From NCBI RefSeq assembly GCF_024648825.1, contig NZ_JANBBE010000002.1, positions 496,001 to 560,000 of the forward strand: a stretch of 64,000 nt of DNA, written 5' to 3'. Source of the DNA: Lentzea californiensis. Its GTDB lineage: Bacteria > Actinomycetota > Actinomycetes > Mycobacteriales > Pseudonocardiaceae. Of this stretch, positions 50,353 through 58,587 are shown in pieces. How positions within the stretch are numbered: position 1 is the stretch's first letter; each line of letters begins with the position of its first letter. The position numbers were made by a program, and so were the translations under genes. The notes below the pieces were generated by a model. The model had not been told where the DNA came from and searched no databases. It worked only from the letters and a program-made list of their open reading frames with translations.

Positions 50353-51825
50353 ATGAGATCGTGGGGGATGTTGGCGGTCGCCGCGGCGGCCATCACGTTC
50401 GGCTCGACGCTGGCCATGCCGGACGTCGCGGTCGCCGCTGCCGAGGGCGGGGTGGTCTGCGGGACGTACGAGACCAACTCCAAGATCACGCGCAGCGAGG
50501 TCCTGGCGCGCTCACGGACGTGGATCAGCGCTCGTGTGCCGTACAGCCAGAGCGACTGCTTCGGCAACAAGTACGGCGCCTACCGCACGGACTGCTCCGG
50601 CTTCGTCTCGATGGCCTGGGGCCTGCGCATCTCCTACACCACGCACATCCTCGAGCAGGTCGCGCACCGCATCGACTGGGAGGACCTCCGTCCCGGCGAC
50701 GCGCTCAACGACCGCGAGAACCACGTCGCGCTGTTCATCGGCTGGGCGGACGCGGCCAAGACGCGGCCCATCGTGCGCGAACAGGCCGGGCCGGACGGCA
50801 GCAGGCCCGTACAGCGCGTGTGGAGCGCCAGCACCGCTCGCAGGTACGTACCCCTGCGCTACAACAACATCCTCGAAGCCGGCAGCGGCGGCAGCACCGG
50901 CAGCGAGACGCCGGTGACGGACAAGCTCGTCGTCAGCGCCGGCCCGCAGATCTCGAACACCGGCCGGCAGCAGCTCGAGATCTTCGCGCGCGCCACCGAC
51001 GGCACGATCGTCACGAACTTCCACAAGACGAGCCGCTGGAACGGCTGGCAGCAGCTCGGCCCCGAGATCTTCGCCGGCGAGCCGGTCGCGCTGATGAACC
51101 CGCAGACGAAGATCGTCGAGGTGTTCGCGCGCGGCACGGACGACAGGATCTACCGCCGCGCCGACGGCAGGTGGCTCGCGCTCGGCGACACGGCCGTCGC
51201 CGGTGAGCCCACGCTGTTCTGGAACGACAAGACCAACGCCGTCGAGGTTCTCGCCCGCGGCGCTGACGGCCTCCTGCTCCGCTTCACCGACAAGTGGGCG
51301 CCGGTCGGTGACCGCAAGATCGAGGGCGACCCGGCCGTCGCCGACAAGGACGTCTACGCGCGTTCCGCCGACGGCAAGCTCGTGAAGTGGGACGGCAGCA
51401 CCTGGACCGACCAGGGCGACAAGAAGATCGTCAGCGACCCGAGCGTCGCCGTCGACCAGGTCTTCGTGCGCACCGAGTCCGGCAGCGTCGAGCAGTACGG
51501 GACGGGCGTCTGGAAGTCGCTGGGCGGCAAGGGCACCGGCGCGCCGTCGGCGGTCTTCAACTCCACGACCGGGTCCATCGACGTCGTGCAGCTCGGTGAG
51601 GGCGGCATCGTCGAGCACTCCCGCGCGACCGACGGCGGCTGGACCCCGTGGGCCAAGCTCGGCACCACCAAGGTCTCCGAGGCGCCGACCGCGATGTACC
51701 ACGCGCAGACGAAGACCGTCGAGGTCTTCGCCCGCACCGACGACGGCAAGCTGATCCGCCGCTTCTACAAGGAGAAGGCGGGCTGGAGCCAGTGGGCCAA
51801 GCTCAGCGACAAGACCGTGTCCTGA
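50353..51825 (+). CDS. Secreted NlpC/P60-like protein with PLL-type lectin beta-propeller
   Basis: About 490 residues: signal peptide (MRSWGMLAVAAAAITFGSTL), a catalytic NlpC/P60-like domain (about 30-175), a Gly/Ser/Thr linker and a C-terminal repeat domain (about 185-490). The catalytic Cys is in YRTDCSGFVSMAWGL and the His in ENHVALFIGW, as in peptidoglycan hydrolases. The repeats, built from IFARATDGTIVTNFHK and WNGWQQLG-like units, match the PLL/tachylectin-type sugar-binding propeller. The architecture suggests a secreted enzyme targeted to glycans, on its own or foreign cell walls. A GTG nine bases upstream is an alternative start. Confidence 0.87.
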   Translation: MRSWGMLAVAAAAITFGSTLAMPDVAVAAAEGGVVCGTYETNSKITRSEVLARSRTWISARVPYSQSDCFGNKYGAYRTDCSGFVSMAWGLRISYTTHILEQVAHRIDWEDLRPGDALNDRENHVALFIGWADAAKTRPIVREQAGPDGSRPVQRVWSASTARRYVPLRYNNILEAGSGGSTGSETPVTDKLVVSAGPQISNTGRQQLEIFARATDGTIVTNFHKTSRWNGWQQLGPEIFAGEPVALMNPQTKIVEVFARGTDDRIYRRADGRWLALGDTAVAGEPTLFWNDKTNAVEVLARGADGLLLRFTDKWAPVGDRKIEGDPAVADKDVYARSADGKLVKWDGSTWTDQGDKKIVSDPSVAVDQVFVRTESGSVEQYGTGVWKSLGGKGTGAPSAVFNSTTGSIDVVQLGEGGIVEHSRATDGGWTPWAKLGTTKVSEAPTAMYHAQTKTVEVFARTDDGKLIRRFYKEKAGWSQWAKLSDKTVS

Positions 51826-51836
51826 TCTGAACGGAC

Positions 51837-51874
51837 GAACGGGGCGGTGACTCGGATGAGTCGCCGCCCCGTTC
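51837..51874. terminator. Bidirectional hairpin terminator
   Basis: A 17-bp stem with one G.T pair (left arm 51837-51853, right 51858-51874) and a GGAT loop lies between the convergent NlpC/P60 and hypothetical genes. The downstream T-run is weak (TCCGTT), but its placement 12 bp after the stop fits termination. Confidence 0.8.
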
Positions 51875-51890
51875 TCCGTTCCAGCTCAGA

Positions 51891-52388
51891 TCAGCACTCG
51901 ACGAGCAGGCCCTTGATCGCGGCCTCGCCCTTCGTGGCGTCGTTGGCGACGAGCGCCGACTTGATCTCCTTCGCCGCGTCCTTGCACTTCTGCGAGCTCA
52001 CCGCGTCGGCCTCGGCCTTCTTCTGCGCGGCCACCGCCCGGTCGGTGTCCTCAGCGCTGTTCTCGGCCTTCTTGGTGAGGTCCGCGATCTCGCGGTCCTT
52101 GCCCTCGACCTGAGTGGACAGTTCGGCGGAGCGCCCCTTCTCCTGGAAGAAGAGCACGCCGAACGCGGCACCGGCGCCGGCGAGCAGCACGACGAACAAC
52201 GACAACACGACGATGCCGGTCTTCTTCGGCTTCGGCGGCACGGGTGCCGGTGCGACGGGCTGCTGCTGCAGCGGCGGCGCGAACGCGGAAGGCGTGTACA
52301 CGTCGAACTGCGGTCCGGCGGGCGCGATGTCCTGCTGCTGCACGGTGGTGTCCGCAGACTGCTGCGGATCGAAAACAGGATTGGTCAT
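51891..52388 (-). CDS. Small membrane protein with Pro/Gln-rich N-terminus and exported coiled coil
   Basis: A 165-residue protein of unknown family. The cytoplasmic first 55 residues are rich in Pro, Gln and Ala. One membrane helix follows (about 58-80, GIVVLSLFVVLLAGAGAAFG), then an exported helical segment with coiled-coil periodicity (LSTQVEGKDREIADLTKKAE) and a compact tail with two cysteines (SQKCKD and the C-terminal Cys). A disulfide in the tail is likely. This layout recurs in actinobacterial envelope proteins, but I cannot name it. Confidence 0.72.
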   Translation of the reverse strand: MTNPVFDPQQSADTTVQQQDIAPAGPQFDVYTPSAFAPPLQQQPVAPAPVPPKPKKTGIVVLSLFVVLLAGAGAAFGVLFFQEKGRSAELSTQVEGKDREIADLTKKAENSAEDTDRAVAAQKKAEADAVSSQKCKDAAKEIKSALVANDATKGEAAIKGLLVEC

Positions 52389-52441
52389 GATTCCCCCAAG
52401 GAAGTCCCCCTGCGCCTATCATCGCCGGACCGTCAACGGCG

Positions 52442-53347
52442 TTACGTGAGCTGAGCCACGGCGTCAATGACCAGGTCGAAGAACCGGTCCACGTCCAGCC
52501 CGACGGCCACCTGCGCGTTCGGTTCCCGGCCGAGCCTGCCGTGCAGGTCCACGACGGTCGCGCCGCGCGTGAACGTCCCCGTGGTCTCGATCCCCACGAA
52601 CGCCTCGACGCAGGTCACCAGCGTCGGGTCGATCACCCGCGCCACCGCCACCGGGTCGTGCAACGGGGGTGCCGCGAACCCGAACACGTCGCGGTAGGTC
52701 GCCGCGAAGAACGTCATCAGCTCCGCGCACGTCCGCCCGAGCGGCCCCAGGGCGTGCAACTGAGCCACGATTTCCGGCGTCACCAATGCCTGGTGCGTCA
52801 CGTTCAGCCCGATCATGGTGATCGGCACGCCGCTGCCGAAGACGACGGCGGCAGCCTCCGGGTCGACGTAGATGTTGAACTCCGCGTACGGCGTGGTGTT
52901 GCCGCGCTCGGTCGACCCGCCCATGAGCACGATCTCGCGCACCGCGGCCGGCCCGTACCGCCGCAGGTACATCGCCACGTTCGTCAACGCGCCGGTGGCC
53001 ACCAGCGTCGCCGGCATGTGGGCGTGCATCACGTCGATCGCGTGCTCCTCGGTCACGCCGACGGTCAGCGGGCCGAACGCCGGACCGTCCATTCCGGACT
53101 CGCCGTGGATGTCCTCCGCCACGTACAACGGTCGTACCAACGGTTGTGCGCACCCGCGCGCGATCGGCACCGAGATGCCGGCGGCGGAGCAGATCCGCCG
53201 GGCATTCGCGGTGACCTTGTCCAGCGTCTGGTTCGCGGCCACGGTGGTGATCGCGCGCAGGTCGATCTCGGGTGAGCCGGCCGCGAGCAGGATCGCGATC
53301 GCGTCGTCGTGGCCGGGGTCGCAGTCGAGCACCACAGGAGTCGGCAT
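52442..53347 (-). CDS. Inosine-uridine-preferring nucleoside hydrolase
   Basis: A 301-residue nucleoside hydrolase that cleaves the N-glycosidic bond of ribonucleosides. The calcium- and ribose-binding motif VVLDCDPGHDDAIAILLA is at residues 5-22. The family's central ATGALTNVAMYL, then VLMGGST and EFNIYVDPEAAAVVF, are intact, and the C-terminal Asp is in PLHDPVAVA. It is the salvage enzyme for exogenous nucleosides. It is divergent from the sugar oxidoreductase gene; the LacI-type operator between them may control it too. Confidence 0.93.
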   Translation of the reverse strand: MPTPVVLDCDPGHDDAIAILLAAGSPEIDLRAITTVAANQTLDKVTANARRICSAAGISVPIARGCAQPLVRPLYVAEDIHGESGMDGPAFGPLTVGVTEEHAIDVMHAHMPATLVATGALTNVAMYLRRYGPAAVREIVLMGGSTERGNTTPYAEFNIYVDPEAAAVVFGSGVPITMIGLNVTHQALVTPEIVAQLHALGPLGRTCAELMTFFAATYRDVFGFAAPPLHDPVAVARVIDPTLVTCVEAFVGIETTGTFTRGATVVDLHGRLGREPNAQVAVGLDVDRFFDLVIDAVAQLT

Positions 53348-53390
53348 GACCTCATCTTGACGAGGCCGGGGCGGATGCGGCTAGCGTGGA

Positions 53391-53402
53391 GAAAACGTTT
53401 TC
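53391..53402. promoter_or_regulatory. LacI-family operator palindrome
   Basis: GAAAACGTTTTC is a perfect 12-bp palindrome, with A/A flanks close to the TGAAAACGTTTTCA type recognised by LacI/GalR regulators. It is 14 bp before the first Gfo/Idh/MocA gene and 43 bp from the divergent nucleoside hydrolase start. No LacI gene lies in the window. Confidence 0.72.
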
Positions 53403-53416
53403 AGGGGAGGCCGGGG

Positions 53417-54682
53417 ATGACGCGCAGGCGATATGTGGTGGTCGGGACCGGATCGAGGGCGGAGCGGCACGTCCACGCCATCGCGGTCGAACACGCGGAC
53501 ACCTGCGCACTCGTGGCGTTCGCCGACGTGAACCGGACCAGGATGGACGTCCACAACGACCGGCTCGCGGAACTGGGGGTCGAGCCTGTCCCCACGTACG
53601 ACGCCCAAGACTTCCTGAAGATGCTCGACGAGCAACGGGTCGACGTGGTGGTGGTGACCACCGTCGACCGTTTCCACGACACGTACATCATCGAGGCGCT
53701 GGATTCCGGTCGTGACGTCGTGACGGAGAAGCCGATGACGACGGACGTCCCGTCGGCCCGCAAGATCCTGGACGCGGTGCACCGCAACGAAGGCAGCGTC
53801 ACGGTCACCTTCAACTACCGCTACAACCCGATCCACGAGAAGGTGCGCGCGCTGCTCGCGGACGGCGCAGTCGGCGAGATCGGGTCCGTCCACTTCGAGT
53901 GGCTGCTGGACACCCGGCACGGCGCCGACTACTTCCGCCGCTGGCACCGCGACAAGGCCAACTCCGGCGGTCTCATGGTCCACAAGGCGACCCATCACTT
54001 CGACCTGCTCAACTGGTGGGTCGGCTCGGTGCCCGAGACCGTGTACGCGCACGGCCGGTTGTTCTTCTACGGCAACGAGAACGGCGAGCGTCACGGTTAC
54101 AAGCACGACGACAGGTTCGACATCGATCTGGAGCGCAACGCCTGGCTCAAGAAGCTCTACGTCGACGCACGGCACGAGGACGGCTATCGCCGCGACCAGA
54201 ACCCGTTCGAACCGGGTGTGTCCATTGAGGACGACATGTCGGTGCTCGTGCGCTACGCCAGTGGTGCGAACCTGACCTACCACCTGACGGCCTACTCGCC
54301 GTGGGAGGGCTACCGGCTGATGGTCAACGGCAGCAGGGGCCGTCTCGAACTGGAGGTCGTCGAGAACTCCTGGGTGTCCGGCCAGGACCCGTCCGTGCAC
54401 GGCGTCGCCGCGAACCCCGAGCAGGGATGGGCGAAGCTCTCGGTGCACCGGCTGTTCGAGGAACGGCAGGACGTCCCGCTGGAGTACGACCGGGACGGGC
54501 ACGGCGGCGCCGACGGGCGCATGGTCGACGCGCTGTACGGACCCGCCGGGCAGGAGGACCCGCTCGGCCGCAAGGCGACGCACTACGACGGCGCGCTCTC
54601 CCTGCTGACCGGGTTCGCCGCCAACCGCAGCTTCGAGACCGGGCAGCCGGTCCGCGTCGCCGACGTCCTCGACCTCCGATAG
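53417..54682 (+). CDS. Gfo/Idh/MocA-family oxidoreductase (LacI-operator controlled)
   Basis: A 421-residue NAD(P)-dependent sugar oxidoreductase. The Rossmann opening YVVVGTGSRAERHVHAI and the conserved VTEKPMTTDVPSA (active Lys in EKP) define the family, and HKATHHFDLLNWWVGS holds the catalytic His region. The C-terminal part (SGANLTYHLTAYSPWEGYR) is the beta-sheet domain. Typical substrates are inositols, glucosides or amino sugars. Start is the ATG at 53417 after AGGGGAGG. The LacI-type operator suggests sugar-induced expression. Confidence 0.87.
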   Translation: MTRRRYVVVGTGSRAERHVHAIAVEHADTCALVAFADVNRTRMDVHNDRLAELGVEPVPTYDAQDFLKMLDEQRVDVVVVTTVDRFHDTYIIEALDSGRDVVTEKPMTTDVPSARKILDAVHRNEGSVTVTFNYRYNPIHEKVRALLADGAVGEIGSVHFEWLLDTRHGADYFRRWHRDKANSGGLMVHKATHHFDLLNWWVGSVPETVYAHGRLFFYGNENGERHGYKHDDRFDIDLERNAWLKKLYVDARHEDGYRRDQNPFEPGVSIEDDMSVLVRYASGANLTYHLTAYSPWEGYRLMVNGSRGRLELEVVENSWVSGQDPSVHGVAANPEQGWAKLSVHRLFEERQDVPLEYDRDGHGGADGRMVDALYGPAGQEDPLGRKATHYDGALSLLTGFAANRSFETGQPVRVADVLDLR

Positions 54683-54865
54683 CGGTCATCGTGCTTCCGG
54701 CGCCATTGCCCGTTCGGGTGGCTGTGTTGACGCTTCGGACGCCGTTGGTGCCGGGATGCTGCCGCAAACGAGTCTTGGTTGGCGCGGCGCATTGAAATTA
54801 CCGGCACCTCGGCTGATGCTGGTGGCCGCGTTGGTGGCGGAGTCCGCCCGAGAAGGGTGAGAGCG

Positions 54866-55912
54866 ATGCGTGTTGCGCTGGTCGGTGCTCGGGGACACGG
54901 GGCGCGGCACGTGGAGAACCTGGTCCGGCTCGGCCACGACGGGCTCGCCACGTTCGTCGGCGTGGTCGACGTGGCGGACGTCGACGTGCCGGTGCCGTCC
55001 TACCCGGATCTGCCGTCGCTGGCGGCAGAGCTGCACCCCGAGGTCGTCGTGGTCTCCTCGCCGCCTTCGACGCACCGCGACCTCGTGCTGGCGGCGTTCG
55101 AACTGGGCTGCGACGTGCTCGTCGAGAAGCCGGCGGTGCTGTCGGTGACCGACTTCGACGAGATCTGCGCGGTGGCGCTGGACCGCGGCCTGGTGTGCCA
55201 GGTCGGCTTCCAGACGCAGGGCACGGGTTCGTACCGGCGGCTCTGCTCGTTGATCGGCTCCGGGGCGCTGGGCGACATCACCGGCATCGGCGCCGCAGGG
55301 CGTTGGGTGCGCTCGGATTCCTACTACGAACGCTCCGAGTGGGCCGGGCGGCAGGGCGAGGACGGAACGCTCGTCAACCCGTTCGCACACGCGCTGCAGA
55401 ACGCGCTGCTGCTCGCCGATGTCGAGGAACGAGCCGACATCGCTGTCGAACTGGAGTTGTACCGGTGCCGCGACACGATCAGTGCGGACGACACGGCTTG
55501 TGTCCGCGTCACGGCTGATGGCGCGCCGCCGGTCGTGGTCGCCACCACGCTCTGCGCGACGACATCGTTGCCACCGGTCGTCCTGGTGCACGGAACGCTC
55601 GGTCAGGCCGTCTGGTGGTACGACGACGACAGGCTGACGGTCAACGACCACCGCATGGCCGTGGCGCCGCCGGTCGACCTCCTGGAGAACCTCATCCGGC
55701 ACCGGCAGACCGGCGAGCCCCTGGTCGCGCCGCTGGCCGCCGCGCGGGCGTTCACGTCGATCGCCGAGCAGTGCGGCAAGGCCGACGTGCCGCTGCTCCA
55801 CGCCCGCCGCGTCGGTGAACGGGTGGTGCTCGACGGCATCGACGAGGTCGTCGTGCGGGCGGCCGAGAAGATCGCGACGTTCACGGAACTGGGCTGCGGT
55901 TTCGGGCGGTAG
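54866..55912 (+). CDS. Second Gfo/Idh/MocA-family oxidoreductase
   Basis: A 348-residue oxidoreductase. MRVALVGARGHGARHVENLV is the NAD-binding start and VLVEKPAVLSVTDF carries the EKP motif. The mid-segment GTLVNPFAHALQNALLL is where the family places its His/Asp catalytic pair. It follows the first oxidoreductase after 183 bp with no other gene between; the two could act in one sugar pathway. I start at the ATG at 54866; the open frame further left has no good start. The 183-bp gap shows no clear repeat or ORF. Confidence 0.85.
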   Translation: MRVALVGARGHGARHVENLVRLGHDGLATFVGVVDVADVDVPVPSYPDLPSLAAELHPEVVVVSSPPSTHRDLVLAAFELGCDVLVEKPAVLSVTDFDEICAVALDRGLVCQVGFQTQGTGSYRRLCSLIGSGALGDITGIGAAGRWVRSDSYYERSEWAGRQGEDGTLVNPFAHALQNALLLADVEERADIAVELELYRCRDTISADDTACVRVTADGAPPVVVATTLCATTSLPPVVLVHGTLGQAVWWYDDDRLTVNDHRMAVAPPVDLLENLIRHRQTGEPLVAPLAAARAFTSIAEQCGKADVPLLHARRVGERVVLDGIDEVVVRAAEKIATFTELGCGFGR

Positions 55913-55949
55913 TCTGCCGCGCAGTTCGTCGCGTTCGGGGAGAGTTGCG

Positions 55950-56465
55950 TTGGACACCTACATCGACCTGAAGGACGTCCGGGTCACCGGCTACGTCAGC
56001 ATGGGCCTGATCGCGCTGGTCGTCGCCGAGTCGATCTGGGGCACGATCAACGACTGGCAGGGCGGCTCGTCGTCGTGGAGCTTCCTCGCCATCATGCTGG
56101 TCGTGCCCGCGGGCGTGGCGTGCATCGTGTGGTTCCGCGGTGTGACCCACAACGCCGAGGCGATCGCGTTGCACGGCGTGCGGACGGTGTCGCAGGTGTG
56201 GAAGGCGAGCGACCCGGAGCAGCGCGAGGTGCCGTTCGCCCAGCGCGTCGCGAGCCCGTTGATCAAGCCCTGGCAGTACGCGTTCCTCGCCATGGTGCTG
56301 GGCGACGTGTTCGAGTCGTTGCTGCTCGACACGCCCCTCTACGTGGTGTTCTCGACCCTGTCAACGTTGTGTGCGACAGGTGCGGGCGCCCTTGCCTGCT
56401 TCCTCGTCTTCCGCATCTCGATCATGCAGCAGCGGTTCGCGGTACCTCAGCGCAAACGCGGCTAG
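55950..56465 (+). CDS. Small multipass membrane protein of unknown function
   Basis: A 171-residue protein with four hydrophobic segments (GYVSMGLIALVVAESIWG, then FLAIMLVVPAGVACIVWF, and two in LIKPWQYAFLAMVLGD and TLCATGAGALACFLVF). The charged loop between includes SDPEQREVPFAQRVASP. I do not recognise a family. The start is a TTG at 55950, about seven bases after GGGGAGA; longer frames upstream overlap the preceding gene. Its end lies 6 bp before the cold-shock promoter. Confidence 0.62.
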   Translation: MDTYIDLKDVRVTGYVSMGLIALVVAESIWGTINDWQGGSSSWSFLAIMLVVPAGVACIVWFRGVTHNAEAIALHGVRTVSQVWKASDPEQREVPFAQRVASPLIKPWQYAFLAMVLGDVFESLLLDTPLYVVFSTLSTLCATGAGALACFLVFRISIMQQRFAVPQRKRG

Positions 56466-56471
56466 GTAGGG

Positions 56472-56634
56472 TATAGTTCTTCGTTGGTTGCAGTTTCGTG
56501 TTCGTGTCTTTCACGCTCGCCAAACTTCAGTTGCGAGTGCTTCTCCTTCTTCACGGTTGGGGCAAGGCTCATGACCAACCACGGAGCGGCTGCACAGTGC
56601 GGCTCGCTCTTCAGTAATCAAGGAGAAGCAGTAC
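56472..56634 (+). promoter_or_regulatory. cspA promoter -10 and long 5' leader
   Basis: A TATAGT hexamer at 56472-56477 looks like a -10 box; there is no matching -35. The next 157 bases up to the ATG hold no gene and would be a long leader. Cold-shock genes characteristically have leaders of about 150 nt whose fold changes with temperature. An AAGGAGA ribosome site lies 9 bases before the ATG. Confidence 0.6.
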
Positions 56635-56838
56635 ATGGCAAACGGCACCGTCAAGTGGTTCAACGCTGAAAAGGGCTTCGGCTTCATCGCCCCCGAGGAC
56701 GGCGGCGCTGACGTCTTCGTCCACTACTCGGCCCTCAACGGCGGCGGCTACCGCAGCCTCGAGGAGAACCAGAAGGTCTCGTTCGACATCACGCAGGGCC
56801 AGAAGGGCCCGCAGGCGACGAACGTCACCGCTCTCTGA
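56635..56838 (+). CDS. cspA: Cold-shock protein (CspA family)
   Basis: A 67-residue single-domain cold-shock protein. Both nucleic-acid-binding motifs are intact: RNP1 as [10 protein letters not shown] and RNP2 as [26 protein letters not shown] is the family's nearly universal start. It binds single-stranded RNA/DNA and melts structured mRNA after temperature drop. The leader is long and a strong terminator follows, so it is a single-gene unit, probably highly expressed. Confidence 0.97.
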   Translation: MANGTVKWFNAEKGFGFIAPEDGGADVFVHYSALNGGGYRSLEENQKVSFDITQGQKGPQATNVTAL

Positions 56839-56849
56839 CGTTGTTTCAC

Positions 56850-56887
56850 CCCGAAGGGCCTCCGGAATCTTCCGGGGGCCCTTCGGG
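56850..56887 (+). terminator. Intrinsic terminator after cspA
   Basis: CCCGAAGGGCC (56850-56860) pairs with GGCCCTTCGGG (56877-56887); inside it CCGG/CCGG extends the stem around an AATCTT loop. CTTTCC follows. It lies 11 bp past the stop and is strong enough to end a highly expressed transcript. Confidence 0.88.
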
Positions 56888-56945
56888 CTTTCCGGCGCCG
56901 TCCCGCACCGTGTTGTGGTCATCGGGTTTTCGCTAGCCTGGCCCG

Positions 56946-57518
56946 ATGCCGTTGCTCGGACCAGCTGATCCGCTGCCGCACGTGCCCCGGCGCATCCTCG
57001 TCGCCGGCAACGCCGGATCCGGCAAGTCGACTCTCTGCCTGCGCATCGCCGAGCAGCACGCGCTGCGGCGCGTCGAACTGGACAGCCTCCACTGGGGTCC
57101 ACAGTGGACGCCACGGCCGGAGTTCTTCGCGGAGGTCGCCGCGTTCGCGCAGGACGACCACTGGGTCACCGAGTACCAGTACAAGGCGGCACGGCCCGTG
57201 TTGCTCGCCAGGGCGGACACGGTGGTGTGGCTCGACCACCGGTTCCCGGTCGTGATGGGACGGCTGGTGAGTCGCACGATCAGACGTCGCGCGGCAGGCG
57301 TGGAGTTGTGGAACGGTAATCGGGAGTCGTCGCTGTGGTCGGCGTTCACCGATCCCGGGCACATCCTGCGGTGGGGCTGGAAGAGCTACCGGCGCAACCG
57401 GGTCAGGGTGCTCGCCCTGGTCGACGACGTGGTGGTCGTGCGGCTGCGCGGGCAGGCGCAGGTGGAGCGGTGGCTCTCGGGTCCGCTCGCCTCGGTCGGG
57501 GAGGAGCGTGCTCGGTGA
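56946..57518 (+). CDS. P-loop kinase of the adenylate kinase/topology-modulation type
   Basis: A 190-residue NTPase. Walker A VAGNAGSGKSTLCLRI (Lys27) is followed by the sugar/nucleotide-type motif VELDSLHWGPQWTPRP, which is seen in FlaR/'topology modulation' proteins and adenylate-kinase-like enzymes. The middle VVWLDHRFPVVMGRLVSRT forms the base of the lid. The actual substrate is unknown. It is coupled to the next gene by GTGA. I start at the ATG at 56946. Confidence 0.8.
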   Translation: MPLLGPADPLPHVPRRILVAGNAGSGKSTLCLRIAEQHALRRVELDSLHWGPQWTPRPEFFAEVAAFAQDDHWVTEYQYKAARPVLLARADTVVWLDHRFPVVMGRLVSRTIRRRAAGVELWNGNRESSLWSAFTDPGHILRWGWKSYRRNRVRVLALVDDVVVVRLRGQAQVERWLSGPLASVGEERAR

Positions 57519-58027
57519 GAACTGCGCTGGTGCTGGGCGGGACGGGCATGCTGGCCTGCTGCGCGGGACAACTGGTGGCACGCGGATGGCGGGTGGTGCT
57601 GCCGTCGCGCACGCAGCCGCTGATGGCCGACGACGGTCCCGGACGGGCGGCGCGAGCGTCGATCTCGCGCGGACACCGGCCGACGTGGGTGAGGGCCGAC
57701 TGGGCGGAGCCCTCCGAGCTCGCGGAGGAGGTCGAGTACGAGCTCGACGGCCACCTGGTGAACTTGCTCGTGGCGTGGGTGCACGACAGCTATCGCGTGA
57801 GGGTCCTCAACGCCGTGCGGCACCTTCTCGCAGAGAGCGCGCCGGTGGTGGAGGTGCACACGTCCGCACCGGTGCCGGACCCTGTGCTCCCGCACCCGAC
57901 GCAGCAGGTGTTGCTCGGTCACTTCGCGCACGACGCCACGCTGCGCACGAACCGTGCGGTGCTGCAGGCCGTCGAACGAGGACTGGAGGGACGGGCGCCC
58001 TCGCTGCACCACGAGGACGCCCGCTGA
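57515..58027 (+). CDS. Short NAD(P)-binding Rossmann-fold protein
   Basis: A 170-residue protein with the dinucleotide-binding start MRTALVLGGTGMLACCAGQL and a GWRVVLPSRT second strand, as in short-chain dehydrogenases. The later region does not show a Tyr-x-x-x-Lys pair, so catalytic SDR activity is doubtful. A VEVHTSAPVPDPVLPHP segment and an HH-acidic tail end it. It starts with GTG inside the P-loop kinase stop (GTGA) and is probably cotranslated with it. The end is 4 bp from the convergent gene. Confidence 0.72.
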   Translation: MRTALVLGGTGMLACCAGQLVARGWRVVLPSRTQPLMADDGPGRAARASISRGHRPTWVRADWAEPSELAEEVEYELDGHLVNLLVAWVHDSYRVRVLNAVRHLLAESAPVVEVHTSAPVPDPVLPHPTQQVLLGHFAHDATLRTNRAVLQAVERGLEGRAPSLHHEDAR

Positions 58028-58031
58028 AGCC

Positions 58032-58493
58032 TTACCGGACTTCGCTCTTCACGATCTTGGCCCGGCCGATCTCCGCCTGCACCTTCGCGCCGACCGCCAC
58101 CTCCACGAGCTGGCGGACGACCACGTCCTCGTTGCGGATGTCCGCGATCTTCTGCTTGGTCACCGTGACGAACTCGAACGCGCTGACCTCCGCCGCCTCG
58201 ATCTCGGCGACCTCCCGGAAGTCCTCGCTGAAGTCCAGCACCACCTCCGCGCCGTCGAGGACCACCAGCTGGTAGTCCGACGGCACGTCGGAGGCGAAGC
58301 CCTTCGTGAACTCGCCGGCGACCTTGATGCCGTCGGCCGTCTCCTCGAGGTCGAGGACGCCGGCGACAGGGGTGAACAGCGCTTCCTGGAAGTCGGCGGT
58401 GGCCTTCACCGGCTCGGGCTCGGCCAGTGCCGGCGAGGCCGTGAGGGCGATGGTCGCGAGCAGGGCGGTAGCGATGGTCAGCAGTTTCGGCAT
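58032..58493 (-). CDS. Secreted protein of unknown function
   Basis: A 153-residue protein with a Sec signal peptide (MPKLLTIATALLATIALTAS, cleavage after ALA near 24). The mature part is acidic and beta-rich (GVLDLEETADGIKVAGEF), has no cysteine and ends in a basic-hydrophobic KVQAEIGRAKIVKSEVR. I do not recognise a family. A 10-bp inverted repeat with one mismatch lies 20 bp upstream and may control it. Confidence 0.65.
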   Translation of the reverse strand: MPKLLTIATALLATIALTASPALAEPEPVKATADFQEALFTPVAGVLDLEETADGIKVAGEFTKGFASDVPSDYQLVVLDGAEVVLDFSEDFREVAEIEAAEVSAFEFVTVTKQKIADIRNEDVVVRQLVEVAVGAKVQAEIGRAKIVKSEVR

Positions 58494-58512
58494 TCCTCGT
58501 TCGTACCGGCGG

Positions 58513-58538
58513 GCGTTTGGCCCTGCTCGGTCAAACGC
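58513..58538 (-). promoter_or_regulatory. Inverted repeat upstream of the secreted-protein gene
   Basis: GCGTTTGGCC (58513-58522) and GGTCAAACGC (58529-58538) are complementary except for one position, around CTGCTC. The repeat lies 20-45 bp before the start codon of the minus-strand gene. It could be an operator; no cognate regulator is identified. Confidence 0.4.
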
Positions 58539-58587
58539 GTCGCTCGATCGTGCGTCGACGATGTGCGGTTCGCCCCGACGTCGCAGG

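Noticed and set aside
54683..54865. Remnant of a broken gene between the two Gfo/Idh/MocA genes
   Set aside because: No frame in the 183 bp shows a recognisable motif or a start with a ribosome site; I treat it as intergenic.
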